From assembly GCF_005116645.1 (NCBI RefSeq), contig NZ_SWCM01000018.1:1-64000 (forward strand): a stretch of 64,000 nt of DNA, in the 5' to 3' direction. A program made the translations under genes and the position numbers. This DNA is from Desulfopila sp. IMCC35006. GTDB lineage: Bacteria > Desulfobacterota > Desulfobulbia > Desulfobulbales > Desulfocapsaceae. Position 1 is the first letter of the stretch. The number at the start of each line of letters is the position of its first letter. A model generated the notes under the pieces. It saw only the letters and a list, made by a program, of their open reading frames with translations, had not been told where the DNA came from and ran no database searches. Positions 8,745 through 17,655 of the stretch are shown here, piece after piece.

Positions 8745-9127
8745 GGTTTTACCCCAGGATGATTAAACCCTGCCTCAGTACTTGATTTCTGTTCAGGTGA
8801 GGGGTCTCCGACTGAAGCTGATTCTATCGACATGTCATGTCGCTCCATCCCGGGAGCAGCATTGTGCTGTTTCATGCCGTCAGCGGGGGAAAGCCTGACA
8901 TCCGATGGCCCCACTGCGTCGTTGGCGTCCCTCCAGGAGCCGCCCTGAATATCGTCATAACTCTGGTATCGATCAAAAACCGAGCTGTAATGGAGAATTA
9001 TTGAAGCCGCCTTCATTGGCTGAGGCTCACCTTTTTCGGCTACATCAGACTGTGCGCGAACAAGTGTGGAAAAGGTTAAAAAGCACCAGCAAAGAAAGAA
9101 AAAAGCATATTGTTGTCGTCTCGCCAT
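8741..9127 (-). CDS. Periplasmic protein of unknown function in the copper operon
   Basis: I do not recognise a family. The 128-aa protein has a signal peptide (about residues 8-26, cleavage near VRAQS) and a hydrophilic, His/Met-containing tail (GMKQHNAAPGMERHDM). Its stop overlaps the start of the TolC-like gene by 4 nt, so the two are translationally coupled. It is the first gene of the minus-strand copper oxidase run. Context suggests an accessory periplasmic copper role. Confidence 0.65.
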   Translation of the reverse strand: MARRQQYAFFFLCWCFLTFSTLVRAQSDVAEKGEPQPMKAASIILHYSSVFDRYQSYDDIQGGSWRDANDAVGPSDVRLSPADGMKQHNAAPGMERHDMSIESASVGDPSPEQKSSTEAGFNHPGVKP

Positions 9128-9318
9128 ATTGTGCTCCTTTAAAAAATACAGCTGGCATCAAAAAACCGCATCTCTCAATCAATAATGATCTAAGGAAACA
9201 TCACGAATATACCCTGGCCCTTGCCATCCTTTTCGTTATGGCGCCTGATGCCTCTATGAGCTACCTTAGCCATGTAAATCCAGACAACGATTTAGCTCAG
9301 TCTGGAGAGGAGATTAGA

Positions 9319-9360
9319 CTATTCTGCCATAACCCTATTGGTCGATTTATGGCAGAATAG
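9319..9360 (-). terminator. 14-bp perfect stem hairpin downstream of the Met-rich gene
   Basis: CTATTCTGCCATAA (9319-9332) and TTATGGCAGAATAG (9347-9360) are perfect inverted arms with a 14-nt loop, ending 5 nt from the stop of the minus-strand gene at 9366. It probably ends that transcript, separating it from the copper oxidase operon. No long U tract follows. The rest of 9128-9318 shows no gene; the operon promoter must lie there but I cannot call one. Confidence 0.6.
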
Positions 9361-9365
9361 CGGTG

Positions 9366-9938
9366 TTATTTCATCATCATTTCCTGCTGTGCTATTATGC
9401 CATTCATCATTTCCGTTATCATCGATATCTTTTTTTTCATCGTGGCTACATCACCCATCATGTCACATGATCCCATCATTTTTTCCCTCATGGCCATCTT
9501 TTCTTTGTTCATTTTCATGCAGCCATCTGCGCCCATTTTACTCATGTCGTGTCCGTCCTTGGGCGCCATTTTCATTTCTTGACCGGTCATTGGTTTGTTT
9601 TGCGTTTCATTGCCGCCCATGGGCATTTTATCTGCATTTTCACCACTCATCATATCCATCATTTTCATCCCTTCATGCATCTGTTGCATATGCGTATGCA
9701 TAAGGCTCTTTCGTTCGGCAGGGTTTGTCGCTGCCTGCATCTTCATTCGCGTGTCCTTCATCTGCATTGTGGCAGAGTCCATAGTATCCGGGTTTTCCTG
9801 CATCGTTGCGGCCGCAATCTCCTGGTTCATTTTGACGGCAGCTGCATCCCCTGCAGGTTTCTGGTTTTCCTGTGCAGCGTAGATTGGCATTGCGGTTAAG
9901 AGGAACAGCGATATCAGTGCAGCTTGAAAGACTTTCAT
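9366..9938 (-). CDS. Methionine-rich periplasmic protein, probable metal binding
   Basis: The 190-aa protein has a signal peptide (residues 1-21, ending PIYAA) and is extraordinarily rich in Met, Lys and His after it, for example MHEGMKMMDMMSGENADKM and MREKMMGSCDMMGD. Dense Mx(2-3)M motifs are typical of Cu(I)/Ag(I)-binding periplasmic proteins. No catalytic domain is visible and the composition suggests a flexible metal sponge. It stands alone between two hairpins and next to the copper operon. Confidence 0.75.
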   Translation of the reverse strand: MKVFQAALISLFLLTAMPIYAAQENQKPAGDAAAVKMNQEIAAATMQENPDTMDSATMQMKDTRMKMQAATNPAERKSLMHTHMQQMHEGMKMMDMMSGENADKMPMGGNETQNKPMTGQEMKMAPKDGHDMSKMGADGCMKMNKEKMAMREKMMGSCDMMGDVATMKKKISMITEMMNGIIAQQEMMMK

Positions 9939-9975
9939 GATCGATCACCTTATTGAATTTTTTGAGGGAGAAGAT

Positions 9976-9991
9976 AGATAGAATTCTATCT
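9976..9991. promoter_or_regulatory. 16-bp perfect palindrome upstream of the Met-rich gene
   Basis: AGATAGAATTCTATCT lies 38 bp upstream of the start at 9938. The position and symmetry suit a regulator operator. I cannot assign a binding protein. Confidence 0.4.
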
Positions 9992-10117
9992 TCATAAGAA
10001 CAGAAATAAATTTCCGTTTTTATACTTTTTACACTTAAAAAGAAGGTGCTGGCATATTGCAGATCAATCACCCATCTGGGCCTCGAACAATAGCGGTTAC
10101 ACCATCGCAGGTTATCA

Positions 10118-11923
10118 TCAACTCATCTTGACCAAGGCCAGGGTTATGTCGTCATTTTGTGGATTTTCCCCGCGGAATGCAGTTATATTTCGAATAATGG
10201 CCTGAAGAATTTCATCCGGATGCAGAGTGCAGTTGTCGGCCAATACCTTCTTTAGACGCTCCCTGCCGAACTGCTCTCCCGCCTTGTTTTCGACCTCCCA
10301 GGCGCCATCACTGCCGATGAGAATAAGCTGGATCTCCTGCCTGATTGGCAACTCGTTGTATGCATAGGTGCAGGTCTCATCGACCCCCAGCGCTACCCCC
10401 TGACCTTTAAGTTCCGAAAAAATTCCACTTGCCGGGCAATAGACAATTGCCGGATCATGACCCGCACGAACCCAGCGAAGAGTGTTCCGCCCCCGGTCTG
10501 CTTCCAGGTAAAACAGGGTCACAAAATTACCTGATTTCATGGTGTCTTGGCACAGAAGGCTATTGACATCACCCATTACCTCACCAAGATTACCCGGCTG
10601 AACCACGCGGCCTCGGAGAAGTGCCCGTACAGTGGTCATCAGCAGGGCTGCACCGATTCCATGACCTACTACATCTCCAACAACGACCCCGACCTTTTGG
10701 TCGTTTCCGGGAAAACTTAGAATATCAAAGTAGTCTCCTCCCGTCTCATCGCAGTAAAGGATGAGACCGCGGGCAATGATATCCTTCAGGGTGACAATAT
10801 CATGCGGCAACAGGTTCTGTTGTACTTCCCGGGCAACGTTCATTGCTTCTTTCAGCAGGAGTCTCTGTTTAAGCTGTTGGGTCATTTTGTTGAAGCTATT
10901 TGTGAGCTCACCGACCTCATCGCGAGTGGTAACAGCGAGAGGAGGACCAAAGGAGCCGTTTGCCAGAGTATCGGCTGCCGCAGAAAGCTCTCTTATTCTT
11001 TTGGTCAGTCTGCTTGTTGTGCCCCGAATAATCAGAAGAATAAATACAATACCGATGGTAAGCGACAGGATATACAACAGTTTGAATCGTATAACAGGGT
11101 GTAGAATTTTATCACCAGGTGCGATAACCACCATCGTCCATGGTGCTTCGGTGAGACGATAGAAGCCGCTGATTTCATTTGGTGGAGAACCGGGACCGAA
11201 TACCGTACCAAAATGAGCTTTTCCCATAGCCTTCAAAGTGTCTCGTTCTAGTGCATTGGTAGAACCGAATGGTTGCTGGGGAGAACCCGTTTTCACATTT
11301 GACTCAACCGATGTATTCGCTAAAACATTGCCGGAATCATCGATCAGGTATGCCTTGTTGGTCTTCCACCAGGAAGCTTTGATTATGTCATTGATAAGAT
11401 TATCAAAAGAAATGACCACTTCCACCCTTCCCGACGTCTGGTCGAATTTATTATTCACCTTTGATTCTAATGAAATGGTCCTGTTTTTATCCTGACTATT
11501 GTATTTAGGCGAACTGACAGTTAACTGTTCCAGATGATAAAAGTGCATATCGCCCTTTATTCGTTCATTATCAGAGCGTTGGGAATCATTCTCAGGAGTG
11601 TTTTCCGGCCACTCGACATTGACGCTGACTACCCCGTCGAGATTTTTTATCTCATTAATAATATAGGAAAAAACATCTCTGTTAATCCCAGCCCCATTCC
11701 TGTTGTGCAACAGAAGGAGCAGATCTTTTGGTTTACGCAATCGCATATCAATCTGATGAGCCTTACGTTGCAGTTTGGCAATTGCCGTCTCACCCCATTG
11801 ATTAAGCAGTATTGTTCGAACAAAGATATATCCGGCAACGGACATACACACTAAAAGTAAAAATATCGGTACCAGAATAAAAAACAAGGTCCGTTGCTGT
11901 AAACTCCTGGGTTGGATCATCAT
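10118..11923 (-). CDS. Membrane SpoIIE-type (PP2C/RsbU) serine phosphatase with sensor domain and HAMP
   Basis: The protein of about 601 aa has a first membrane segment (about residues 13-33), an extracytoplasmic Cache-like sensor (40-285), a second membrane segment (about 290-315), a HAMP linker (RIRELSAAADTLANGSFG) and a C-terminal SpoIIE phosphatase. Catalytic aspartate motifs are GGDYFD, VGDVVGHGIGAALLM, IGSDGAWEVEN and NDDITLAL. Such proteins dephosphorylate anti-sigma antagonists in partner switching. No STAS antagonist or anti-sigma kinase is adjacent. I prefer ATG 11923 because AGGA lies 10 nt upstream of it; GTG 11932 is only 1 nt from it. Confidence 0.87.
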   Translation of the reverse strand: MMIQPRSLQQRTLFFILVPIFLLLVCMSVAGYIFVRTILLNQWGETAIAKLQRKAHQIDMRLRKPKDLLLLLHNRNGAGINRDVFSYIINEIKNLDGVVSVNVEWPENTPENDSQRSDNERIKGDMHFYHLEQLTVSSPKYNSQDKNRTISLESKVNNKFDQTSGRVEVVISFDNLINDIIKASWWKTNKAYLIDDSGNVLANTSVESNVKTGSPQQPFGSTNALERDTLKAMGKAHFGTVFGPGSPPNEISGFYRLTEAPWTMVVIAPGDKILHPVIRFKLLYILSLTIGIVFILLIIRGTTSRLTKRIRELSAAADTLANGSFGPPLAVTTRDEVGELTNSFNKMTQQLKQRLLLKEAMNVAREVQQNLLPHDIVTLKDIIARGLILYCDETGGDYFDILSFPGNDQKVGVVVGDVVGHGIGAALLMTTVRALLRGRVVQPGNLGEVMGDVNSLLCQDTMKSGNFVTLFYLEADRGRNTLRWVRAGHDPAIVYCPASGIFSELKGQGVALGVDETCTYAYNELPIRQEIQLILIGSDGAWEVENKAGEQFGRERLKKVLADNCTLHPDEILQAIIRNITAFRGENPQNDDITLALVKMS

Positions 11924-11956
11924 TTTCTGCACATCCTGTCGCCTTTCCTATCTTCC

Positions 11957-11982
11957 TGGCCTCCCGAAGTGGAAGCCAGGGA
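11957..11982 (-). terminator. Hairpin between the Gly-rich gene and the SpoIIE phosphatase gene
   Basis: CCTGGC and GCCAGG arms with inner pairing form a short hairpin in the 100-bp gap downstream of the Gly-rich gene stop. It lacks a U tract and could be an attenuator rather than a terminator. Confidence 0.35.
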
Positions 11983-12036
11983 GTCTTGATTACCATCGTT
12001 TGTTCATTTTCGGATAATCGTGAAAAATGAACAGTA

Positions 12037-12825
12037 TTAATGCATGCCACCGCCACCACCGGAACCACTGCCACCACCGGAACCGCTGCCACCGCCGGAA
12101 CCGCTGCCACCGCCGGAACCATGCCCACCGCCGGATCCACTGCCACCTCCCATTCCGCCGCCCATGCTGCCAGACATCCCGCTATCATGATCTCCCATCC
12201 CGCCACTGCCCATACCATTACCTAAACCACCTGCACCAGACGCCATGCCCCCACTCCCATGCACATCAGTCTGCATGCCTGCTCCATGGCCTTTCGTCAT
12301 TCCTGACTTGGTATCTCTGGCTGTAGCCTCCATGACTTCCGATTTTCTGGAGACCATCATGGAACCTGGAGTCATGCTTCCCTTACCAATATTGTTCGTA
12401 TTGTGCCCGATCATACCATGCATACCTAATTCACTGGGAACATCCGCCCAACCTACACCTGTCGTGTGCATATCGCTGATATCCTTTTCCGAGACCCCTG
12501 ACATTTTTGAAAGCATGCCAACATATTTATCCTCGGCATCATTAAGAGTCATTTCGGCCGACATCCTCTGGTGTTGATCGCCGGACATCTGCAGCTGGCC
12601 CATTTGATCTTCGGCTTTTTCCACATGAGTAAGGGCCGCCTGCAGAGATGCGTTCGTAGTCATTGCCTCCCGCTTTGCAACCTGTGCTGCCTGTCTAGCC
12701 TTGACTGCACTTGAATAGGCGGGCTGGGTTTGTGAGGTGGCCTGTGCCCCGGCTAGAGTCTGCAGGCACAGCCCCGAGACAGCCATCGTTAAAAGCATAG
12801 TTTTGAAATAACGTTTCGTTTTCAT
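12037..12825 (-). CDS. Secreted Gly/Ser/Met-rich protein with (GSGGG)n tail
   Basis: The 262-aa protein has a signal peptide (about residues 1-27) and a helical, Ala/Gln/Met-rich region (30-170). The C-terminal 75 residues are almost only Gly, Ser, Met and His, with repeated GSGGGSGS blocks and ending GGGGGMH. I do not recognise a domain. The low-complexity tail may be a flexible linker or a metal-binding surface. Start ATG 12825 follows a GGAG site. It sits 55 bp after the TPR lipoprotein gene, so probably shares its transcript. Confidence 0.7.
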   Translation of the reverse strand: MKTKRYFKTMLLTMAVSGLCLQTLAGAQATSQTQPAYSSAVKARQAAQVAKREAMTTNASLQAALTHVEKAEDQMGQLQMSGDQHQRMSAEMTLNDAEDKYVGMLSKMSGVSEKDISDMHTTGVGWADVPSELGMHGMIGHNTNNIGKGSMTPGSMMVSRKSEVMEATARDTKSGMTKGHGAGMQTDVHGSGGMASGAGGLGNGMGSGGMGDHDSGMSGSMGGGMGGGSGSGGGHGSGGGSGSGGGSGSGGGSGSGGGGGMH

Positions 12826-12880
12826 ATTTACTCCTGTCATTTTACTTAAGATCGACTGCTGCACCTGACACAATTCAGGT

Positions 12881-13852
12881 TCATTTCCAGTCAGTTAAAA
12901 AAATCCGTACAGATTCGTTTTTAATGTAAGTTTTATTATCTTGGGTGATTTTTTCCGAAGTGTCGAACCAGCTGATACGAATGCGATCAGGTCCGATTGT
13001 CGGAAAAAACGTGTGCAGGGTATTGGCGATTTCTATTGCTCTTTGTTTTGCGAGTTGTTTGTTGTTATGGACATAGACAACAACCTGCAGGGTACCTTTT
13101 GGGAGGTTGGAGACGATGGCCCCGACCAACCGCAATGATGGATACGAAGACGGGCTGACACTCCCCGACTGCTGGAACTTGATCTCGGCAAGAGTTACGG
13201 CCCGGTCGCCGAGAAATTGCTTTTCATAGGAGAAATCGCCGAGAGCATTGAGATGGTCCGTTGCCTGGAGCGCAAATCGTCCGGCAGGGTACCAATGGAG
13301 ATATTTCAGCCATGCCGCTTTAGCCGCCGAATATTTTTTCTCAATGTCCAAAATCAAGGCTCTGTTATAGAGCGCCGCCGAATTGGTTAACTGTTCAATC
13401 AGGACTGCATCATATGCCTCTATTGCCTGCCTGAGGTTCCCGTTCCTCAATCTGACATGGCCCAGGTAGAGTCGTGCCTGCAGATGATGCCCGTTGAGTT
13501 GCAGGGCTCGTTCATAGCTCATCTCTTCGGCTTTTACATCTCCCAGTTCGCCGTAGGTGACCCCCAACCAGAAGTGGTAGTCCACATCTCCAGGATCAAG
13601 AACGACTGCTCTCTCGAAATGGGACAAGGCCTCGGCTGCCTTATTCTGGGCAAGCAATGACCGTCCCAGGTAATACTGCGCGCTTTCACTGTCGGGATGC
13701 TTATTGACTGTCTCCTCAAAGTCCGCTTCAGCCTGACGGTATTCTCCGGTCTTCATATAATAACTGCCCTTGATCGTGTTGCTTAGGTCAGCCATACCGC
13801 AGCCGGAGATTATGTTCGTCAGGAAGATGAGAACTACCAGGCTCTTCCACAT
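12881..13852 (-). CDS. TPR-repeat lipoprotein with C-terminal OmpA-like segment
   Basis: The 323-aa protein has a lipobox (TNIISGC, Cys 18) and at least five tetratricopeptide repeats between residues 25 and 195, such as YYMKTGEYRQAEADFEETV and AEALSHFERAVVLDPGDVD. The last 100 residues end with RAIEIANTLHTFFP and RIRISWFDTSEKI, which look OmpA/peptidoglycan-binding-like but weak. Such lipoproteins scaffold envelope complexes. Start ATG 13852 is chosen for the strong GGAGGG site and the signal sequence; the upstream ATG has neither. Confidence 0.75.
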   Translation of the reverse strand: MWKSLVVLIFLTNIISGCGMADLSNTIKGSYYMKTGEYRQAEADFEETVNKHPDSESAQYYLGRSLLAQNKAAEALSHFERAVVLDPGDVDYHFWLGVTYGELGDVKAEEMSYERALQLNGHHLQARLYLGHVRLRNGNLRQAIEAYDAVLIEQLTNSAALYNRALILDIEKKYSAAKAAWLKYLHWYPAGRFALQATDHLNALGDFSYEKQFLGDRAVTLAEIKFQQSGSVSPSSYPSLRLVGAIVSNLPKGTLQVVVYVHNNKQLAKQRAIEIANTLHTFFPTIGPDRIRISWFDTSEKITQDNKTYIKNESVRIFLTDWK

Positions 13853-14327
13853 TATGTTGCCCTCCCTCTTCATTATAAAAAATCGAGATATAGTACTGAG
13901 TCTCATATCTTGTTTTGCATAAACCGGACCAAAAAGAAATTAACGAGAAAACTCAACGTATCTCACTGAATTATTGATATAATATTTATCTGTTTTCAGG
14001 GCATTCAGATGGCGTGTAAAATAATTAGACAGCCACAAAAGGAAAGCACAGGCCATAACGTCTGATTAATGGACAAGTCCCGTTTGTCGCGCCGGACTGG
14101 TCATCACAGCTATTACTGCTCTGCAACATACGCATGAATATCAAATTCATTTTTCTGGTCGGGCAAGCTGATTTTGTAGGATTTTTTTTGGCTAGGTAAA
14201 AAGCTGTCTCAGCCTTGCAAGGAAACACCAGGGCGGCGACCCGAATGAGACGCCGTGACATAGAAAAACTTGCATATTGAAAGGGTCATCAACAGAGGCA
14301 AGCTTTTGGCGGGAAGACAGAAGTTAT
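13853..14327. other. Gene-free stretch between TPR lipoprotein and porin genes
   Basis: I see no supported gene. A 78-codon minus-strand frame at 14025-14261 has no family features or ribosome site and I do not call it. The stretch presumably carries the promoter of the TPR lipoprotein gene. Confidence 0.4.
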
Positions 14328-15569
14328 TTAAAATGAGTAAACCAATCGGGTACGTAGATCTGTAGCATCCCTAAGATCATTTTCATAATCAAGTATGGAG
14401 TAATCAACAGCAACGCTCCAGTTCTCGAGAATTCCAGAGAAATTATAGCCAAGGCTGATAGTGTATTCGTCGAGGTCGGCGTTGTCGAGCGGGTTATCAA
14501 ACCTGGTGAATCGAAATTTGGAGGAAAAAGATTTTTCGTAATTATATCCCACTCCGACCTGGTATGAATCGGTTCCAGCTTCAAAGGCAGCTGCTCCAGC
14601 AGTTTTGACTGTATCGGTATACTGATAATACGCTGCTTGCCCGAGGCCCCTGTAAACTCGTGCATCACCAGCCGAACCGCCGGCCATTGTATACCCGGCA
14701 AAAAAGTCTATCCCGACAACTTCCAGGCCAGCTTTAAAACCCGCCAAATAGTTATCATCTTTGGACGAGTCATCATACTTTGTATAGTAATACTGTCCAG
14801 CGACATACGGTTTTGTGGGCACCTCGGCGAAGGTATAGTTGGCATCTGCATATAACCCGGCAACCTCATTGAACACATTTGTATAATGGGCCTGAATGGC
14901 AAGGTTACTGAGAGAGGTATTCTTGATATAAAAGGAGAAAACACCATCGTCGCCTATATCGTAGAAATCCCCCGGTTTGCCGGTGCCATTCTTTTCGTAA
15001 TCGACAAACCAGTTGTCGGCGTAGCTTGTCTGGTCCGTCCGGGTCTGATATTGTCTCACCCAGCCGAGACTGACGGTCGTATCAGGAATGTCGGTGTTTG
15101 TTAAAAAATAGCCTTCGAAGGATTCCTTGATGAGTCTCGATCCCGAGTTGGCGATTAATGGCAGGTTGATGTGTTGTCTGCCGCCTTTAAAGCTGGTTTT
15201 GTACAGGTCATACTGCAGGTATGCCTCCGACATGACTGCACCCTCGGCATCCATGCTTCCTTTGGTTACGCCGCTTTCATCATCTTTATAGCCGATAAAA
15301 GCAGCCTGAAACTCACCACCTAACTGCAGTCCATACAGTCTGCCCGTCGAAAATGCCAGATTGCCGCCATTCACCCAGATATTGCTATCCTCCTTCGTTG
15401 CAGTATCAAAGGTTTCAGCATAATAATAGCTTTTCAAGCTGCCGCTCACCTTGCCTTTTGTAAAAGCCTCACGCAACGAAGTTGCATCTCCCTCGGCAAA
15501 GACACTTGTCGAGGTAATACCAACAGCAAGAATACTTCCGGTAATAACAACTCGTTTCAATGCTCCCAT
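14328..15569 (-). CDS. Outer membrane porin (OprD/Campylobacter MOMP-like)
   Basis: The 413-aa protein has a signal peptide (residues 1-25, SVFAE) and the pattern of an outer membrane beta-barrel: alternating aromatic and polar strands and a C-terminal Phe (RTRLVYSF). The opening ATSLREAFTKGKVSGSLKSYYY and the ending resemble OprD-like and epsilonproteobacterial major outer membrane proteins. The substrate cannot be told from the sequence. In this metal-resistance setting it may govern ion permeability. Confidence 0.78.
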   Translation of the reverse strand: MGALKRVVITGSILAVGITSTSVFAEGDATSLREAFTKGKVSGSLKSYYYAETFDTATKEDSNIWVNGGNLAFSTGRLYGLQLGGEFQAAFIGYKDDESGVTKGSMDAEGAVMSEAYLQYDLYKTSFKGGRQHINLPLIANSGSRLIKESFEGYFLTNTDIPDTTVSLGWVRQYQTRTDQTSYADNWFVDYEKNGTGKPGDFYDIGDDGVFSFYIKNTSLSNLAIQAHYTNVFNEVAGLYADANYTFAEVPTKPYVAGQYYYTKYDDSSKDDNYLAGFKAGLEVVGIDFFAGYTMAGGSAGDARVYRGLGQAAYYQYTDTVKTAGAAAFEAGTDSYQVGVGYNYEKSFSSKFRFTRFDNPLDNADLDEYTISLGYNFSGILENWSVAVDYSILDYENDLRDATDLRTRLVYSF

Positions 15570-16090
15570 AATGCCTCCCTTTTTGCTATCCTTCTGTTGT
15601 TAATAGCCGAAAAAAGCAGGAAACATCTACACAGAGGTGAGGGGAAAACCTCGTTTTACAACAAACAACTAGTTGCAATGCAGAACCGGTTAAATACCAG
15701 AACTAATTCCCGCTACAATTCCAGCCTGACACCTCCTTCTTAAAATGATTAGGGCTGTCGTATTTAACGCTTGAGTAGTGCAATACGTAAAGAACCGTAA
15801 TTGTATAATTGTAAAGTAAAAATAAGAAATCACTCTTGACATCAAGTCAACAAGCGATAATCCCGATTGTCCAGAATTAGGACACATTCATATTGCAATA
15901 AATACCTTAAGTATCAAAAATACTACTATCAGACATGGTTTCTCGATCAACTGAAACACCAATATACTCGTTGTTTGCTGACTGCGAATGCTTAAAATAA
16001 TAGTTACATTCCATAATGAGAACAACAGGTCTGCTAATGTGGCATGTTGCGCAGCAATCCTAAATGGCAAAATACCATAAAGGGAACGAT
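15570..16090. other. Divergent intergenic region between porin and kinase genes
   Basis: No gene is visible. The inverted repeat TTGAC-ATCAA-GTCAA (about 15836-15850) overlaps a possible -35 box. A minus-strand TTGACT-17-TCTTAT pair upstream of the porin is possible but unproven. Confidence 0.35.
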
Positions 16091-17116
16091 ATGATCTTGA
16101 AAACTGTGACTATTGCTTTGCTGATCGGGGGCATTTCGGCAGTGCATCTTATGTACCACGGCACGGATATGGGCTTTCATATATTACATCAACAACTGTT
16201 TTTCATTCCTCTTATTCTCACCAGTTTTTGGTTCGGTTTGCGAACAGGTGTTATCATGGCCATGATAACCAGTCTCGTTTATGGAATTCCAATGATGTTT
16301 AGTCAACATGAATCCAGTGGGCATCTTATTGTTATAACACAAAGTTGCCTTTATCTGCTCATAGCGATGCTGATCGGCTGGTTATCAGATAGAGAGCGAA
16401 AACAACAAAGGAAGCAGTTTCAGAACGAGAGGATCACAACGCTTGGAAAAGCTGCCTCCGCACTGAGTTTTGAAGTTCAAGATATTGTCAGGCGAATCGA
16501 AATCATACATCAGGGTACAAAGGGGAGTAGAAGCGAGCCAATAAACGATGATATGATTTCGGAAATAGATCGTTTAAAAAGACTTCTCGATGCCCTGGCC
16601 AAATTCAGCGAGCCCCTGGGTGACTTGACTTTATCACATAATCTTAATGAGTTAATACAGAAAAGACTACCGGTGTATCAGCAAAATGCCGCAGCAAAGG
16701 GAGTTAAGGTTAGTGTCAATCTGGATCAGGGCGGGTGTCCATCCATGGTCACAACCGAGTCTATCCCCCGGATCATAGACTCCCTGGTCGACAATGCTAT
16801 TGATTTTTCAGAGAGAGGACAATCAATCTTTTTACGGTCAACACGGAGTGGAGATTTCTGCATTTTTGAAGTTTCTGATTCCGGCCCCGGGGTATCGAAA
16901 GAAAATGAAACCAAGTTGTTCAGCGTATTTTTCACCACAAAATATGACGGTTATGGACTTTCTCTTTCCTCTGGGAGAAAAGCTCTACGCGATCTCGGAG
17001 GTGATCTTGTTTACCGTGCAAACGAAAAGGGTGGTGCAATTTTCACAATGAAAATTCCCCGTGAAAGTCAGGATGAGAACATAGATGAGTATGTTGATTC
17101 AGCCCTGCCCCAATAA
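16091..17116 (+). CDS. Membrane histidine-kinase-like protein lacking the phospho-acceptor His
   Basis: The 341-aa protein has four predicted membrane segments in the first 105 residues, then a helical DHp-like region and a HATPase domain with N-box (SLVDNAIDFS), G1 (DSGPGV) and G2 (YDGYGLSLS). The H-box, normally AHEIRNPL-like, reads ALSFEVQDIVRR, so no His is available. It may be a pseudokinase or work through another phosphotransfer partner. No response regulator is adjacent. Start ATG 16091 follows AAGGGA. Confidence 0.75.
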   Translation: MILKTVTIALLIGGISAVHLMYHGTDMGFHILHQQLFFIPLILTSFWFGLRTGVIMAMITSLVYGIPMMFSQHESSGHLIVITQSCLYLLIAMLIGWLSDRERKQQRKQFQNERITTLGKAASALSFEVQDIVRRIEIIHQGTKGSRSEPINDDMISEIDRLKRLLDALAKFSEPLGDLTLSHNLNELIQKRLPVYQQNAAAKGVKVSVNLDQGGCPSMVTTESIPRIIDSLVDNAIDFSERGQSIFLRSTRSGDFCIFEVSDSGPGVSKENETKLFSVFFTTKYDGYGLSLSSGRKALRDLGGDLVYRANEKGGAIFTMKIPRESQDENIDEYVDSALPQ

Positions 17117-17594
17117 GACCGCAAAGTCTCTCGGCATTGACTAAAAATCAACCTTCGGTTTGTGACGACATCGGCTATGCTTTAACGTCCATTCACGGGC
17201 CAAGCCAGCTTGCTCCCCATAATTTGCCTGCAGTGAGAGCGCTAAAACGGCAAGAATAGAGCTGGCAGCATCTGCAACGACCTGTAAATAAGCAGAGCAT
17301 AAATTCTAATCTGCCAAGCATCATTATTCTGGACATAACGTGGCGCGGTTCTCACAAAGACCTCGATCGTTTGGAAAGCTGTCTACGGAAAATTTCTTAT
17401 TAGTGATTTTTCGTGCATCCAACCTACTTTCATTTGATTGTCTTATTATTAGACACTATTTCATGAAAAACGTTTTCGGAATGCCCATTTTTTACACGTT
17501 TCTCTGTTCCTGCTACTGGAAAAGTACACAAAATAGTCAATTTTATCCCTTAGACTCAATATGTCATAGTTTCGGTTCGAGTATTTATCCAGAT
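17117..17594. other. Gene-free stretch upstream of the copA sigma-54 promoter
   Basis: I see no gene. A 111-codon plus-strand frame (17340-17675) runs into copA and has no family features. The stretch could carry activator-binding sites for the sigma-54 promoter at 17595. Confidence 0.4.
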
Positions 17595-17610
17595 TGGCAC
17601 GACTTCTGCT
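17595..17610 (+). promoter_or_regulatory. Sigma-54 promoter of the copper ATPase gene
   Basis: TGGCAC-N5-CTGCT has GG (17596-17597) and GC (17608-17609) exactly 12 bp apart, the -24/-12 spacing. It lies 46 bp upstream of the copA start. Confidence 0.65.
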
Positions 17611-17655
17611 TTACTTATCGTAAATATTCAAAATCTTTCAAAGGGAGGTTCTGCA

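Noticed and set aside
12027-12326. His/Ala/Thr-rich plus-strand frames opposite the Gly-rich gene
   Set aside because: They are antisense shadows of the GGC/TCC repeat encoding the Gly-Ser tail.
14025-14261. 78-codon minus-strand frame in the porin-TPR gap
   Set aside because: No ribosome site, signal or recognisable domain; composition looks random.
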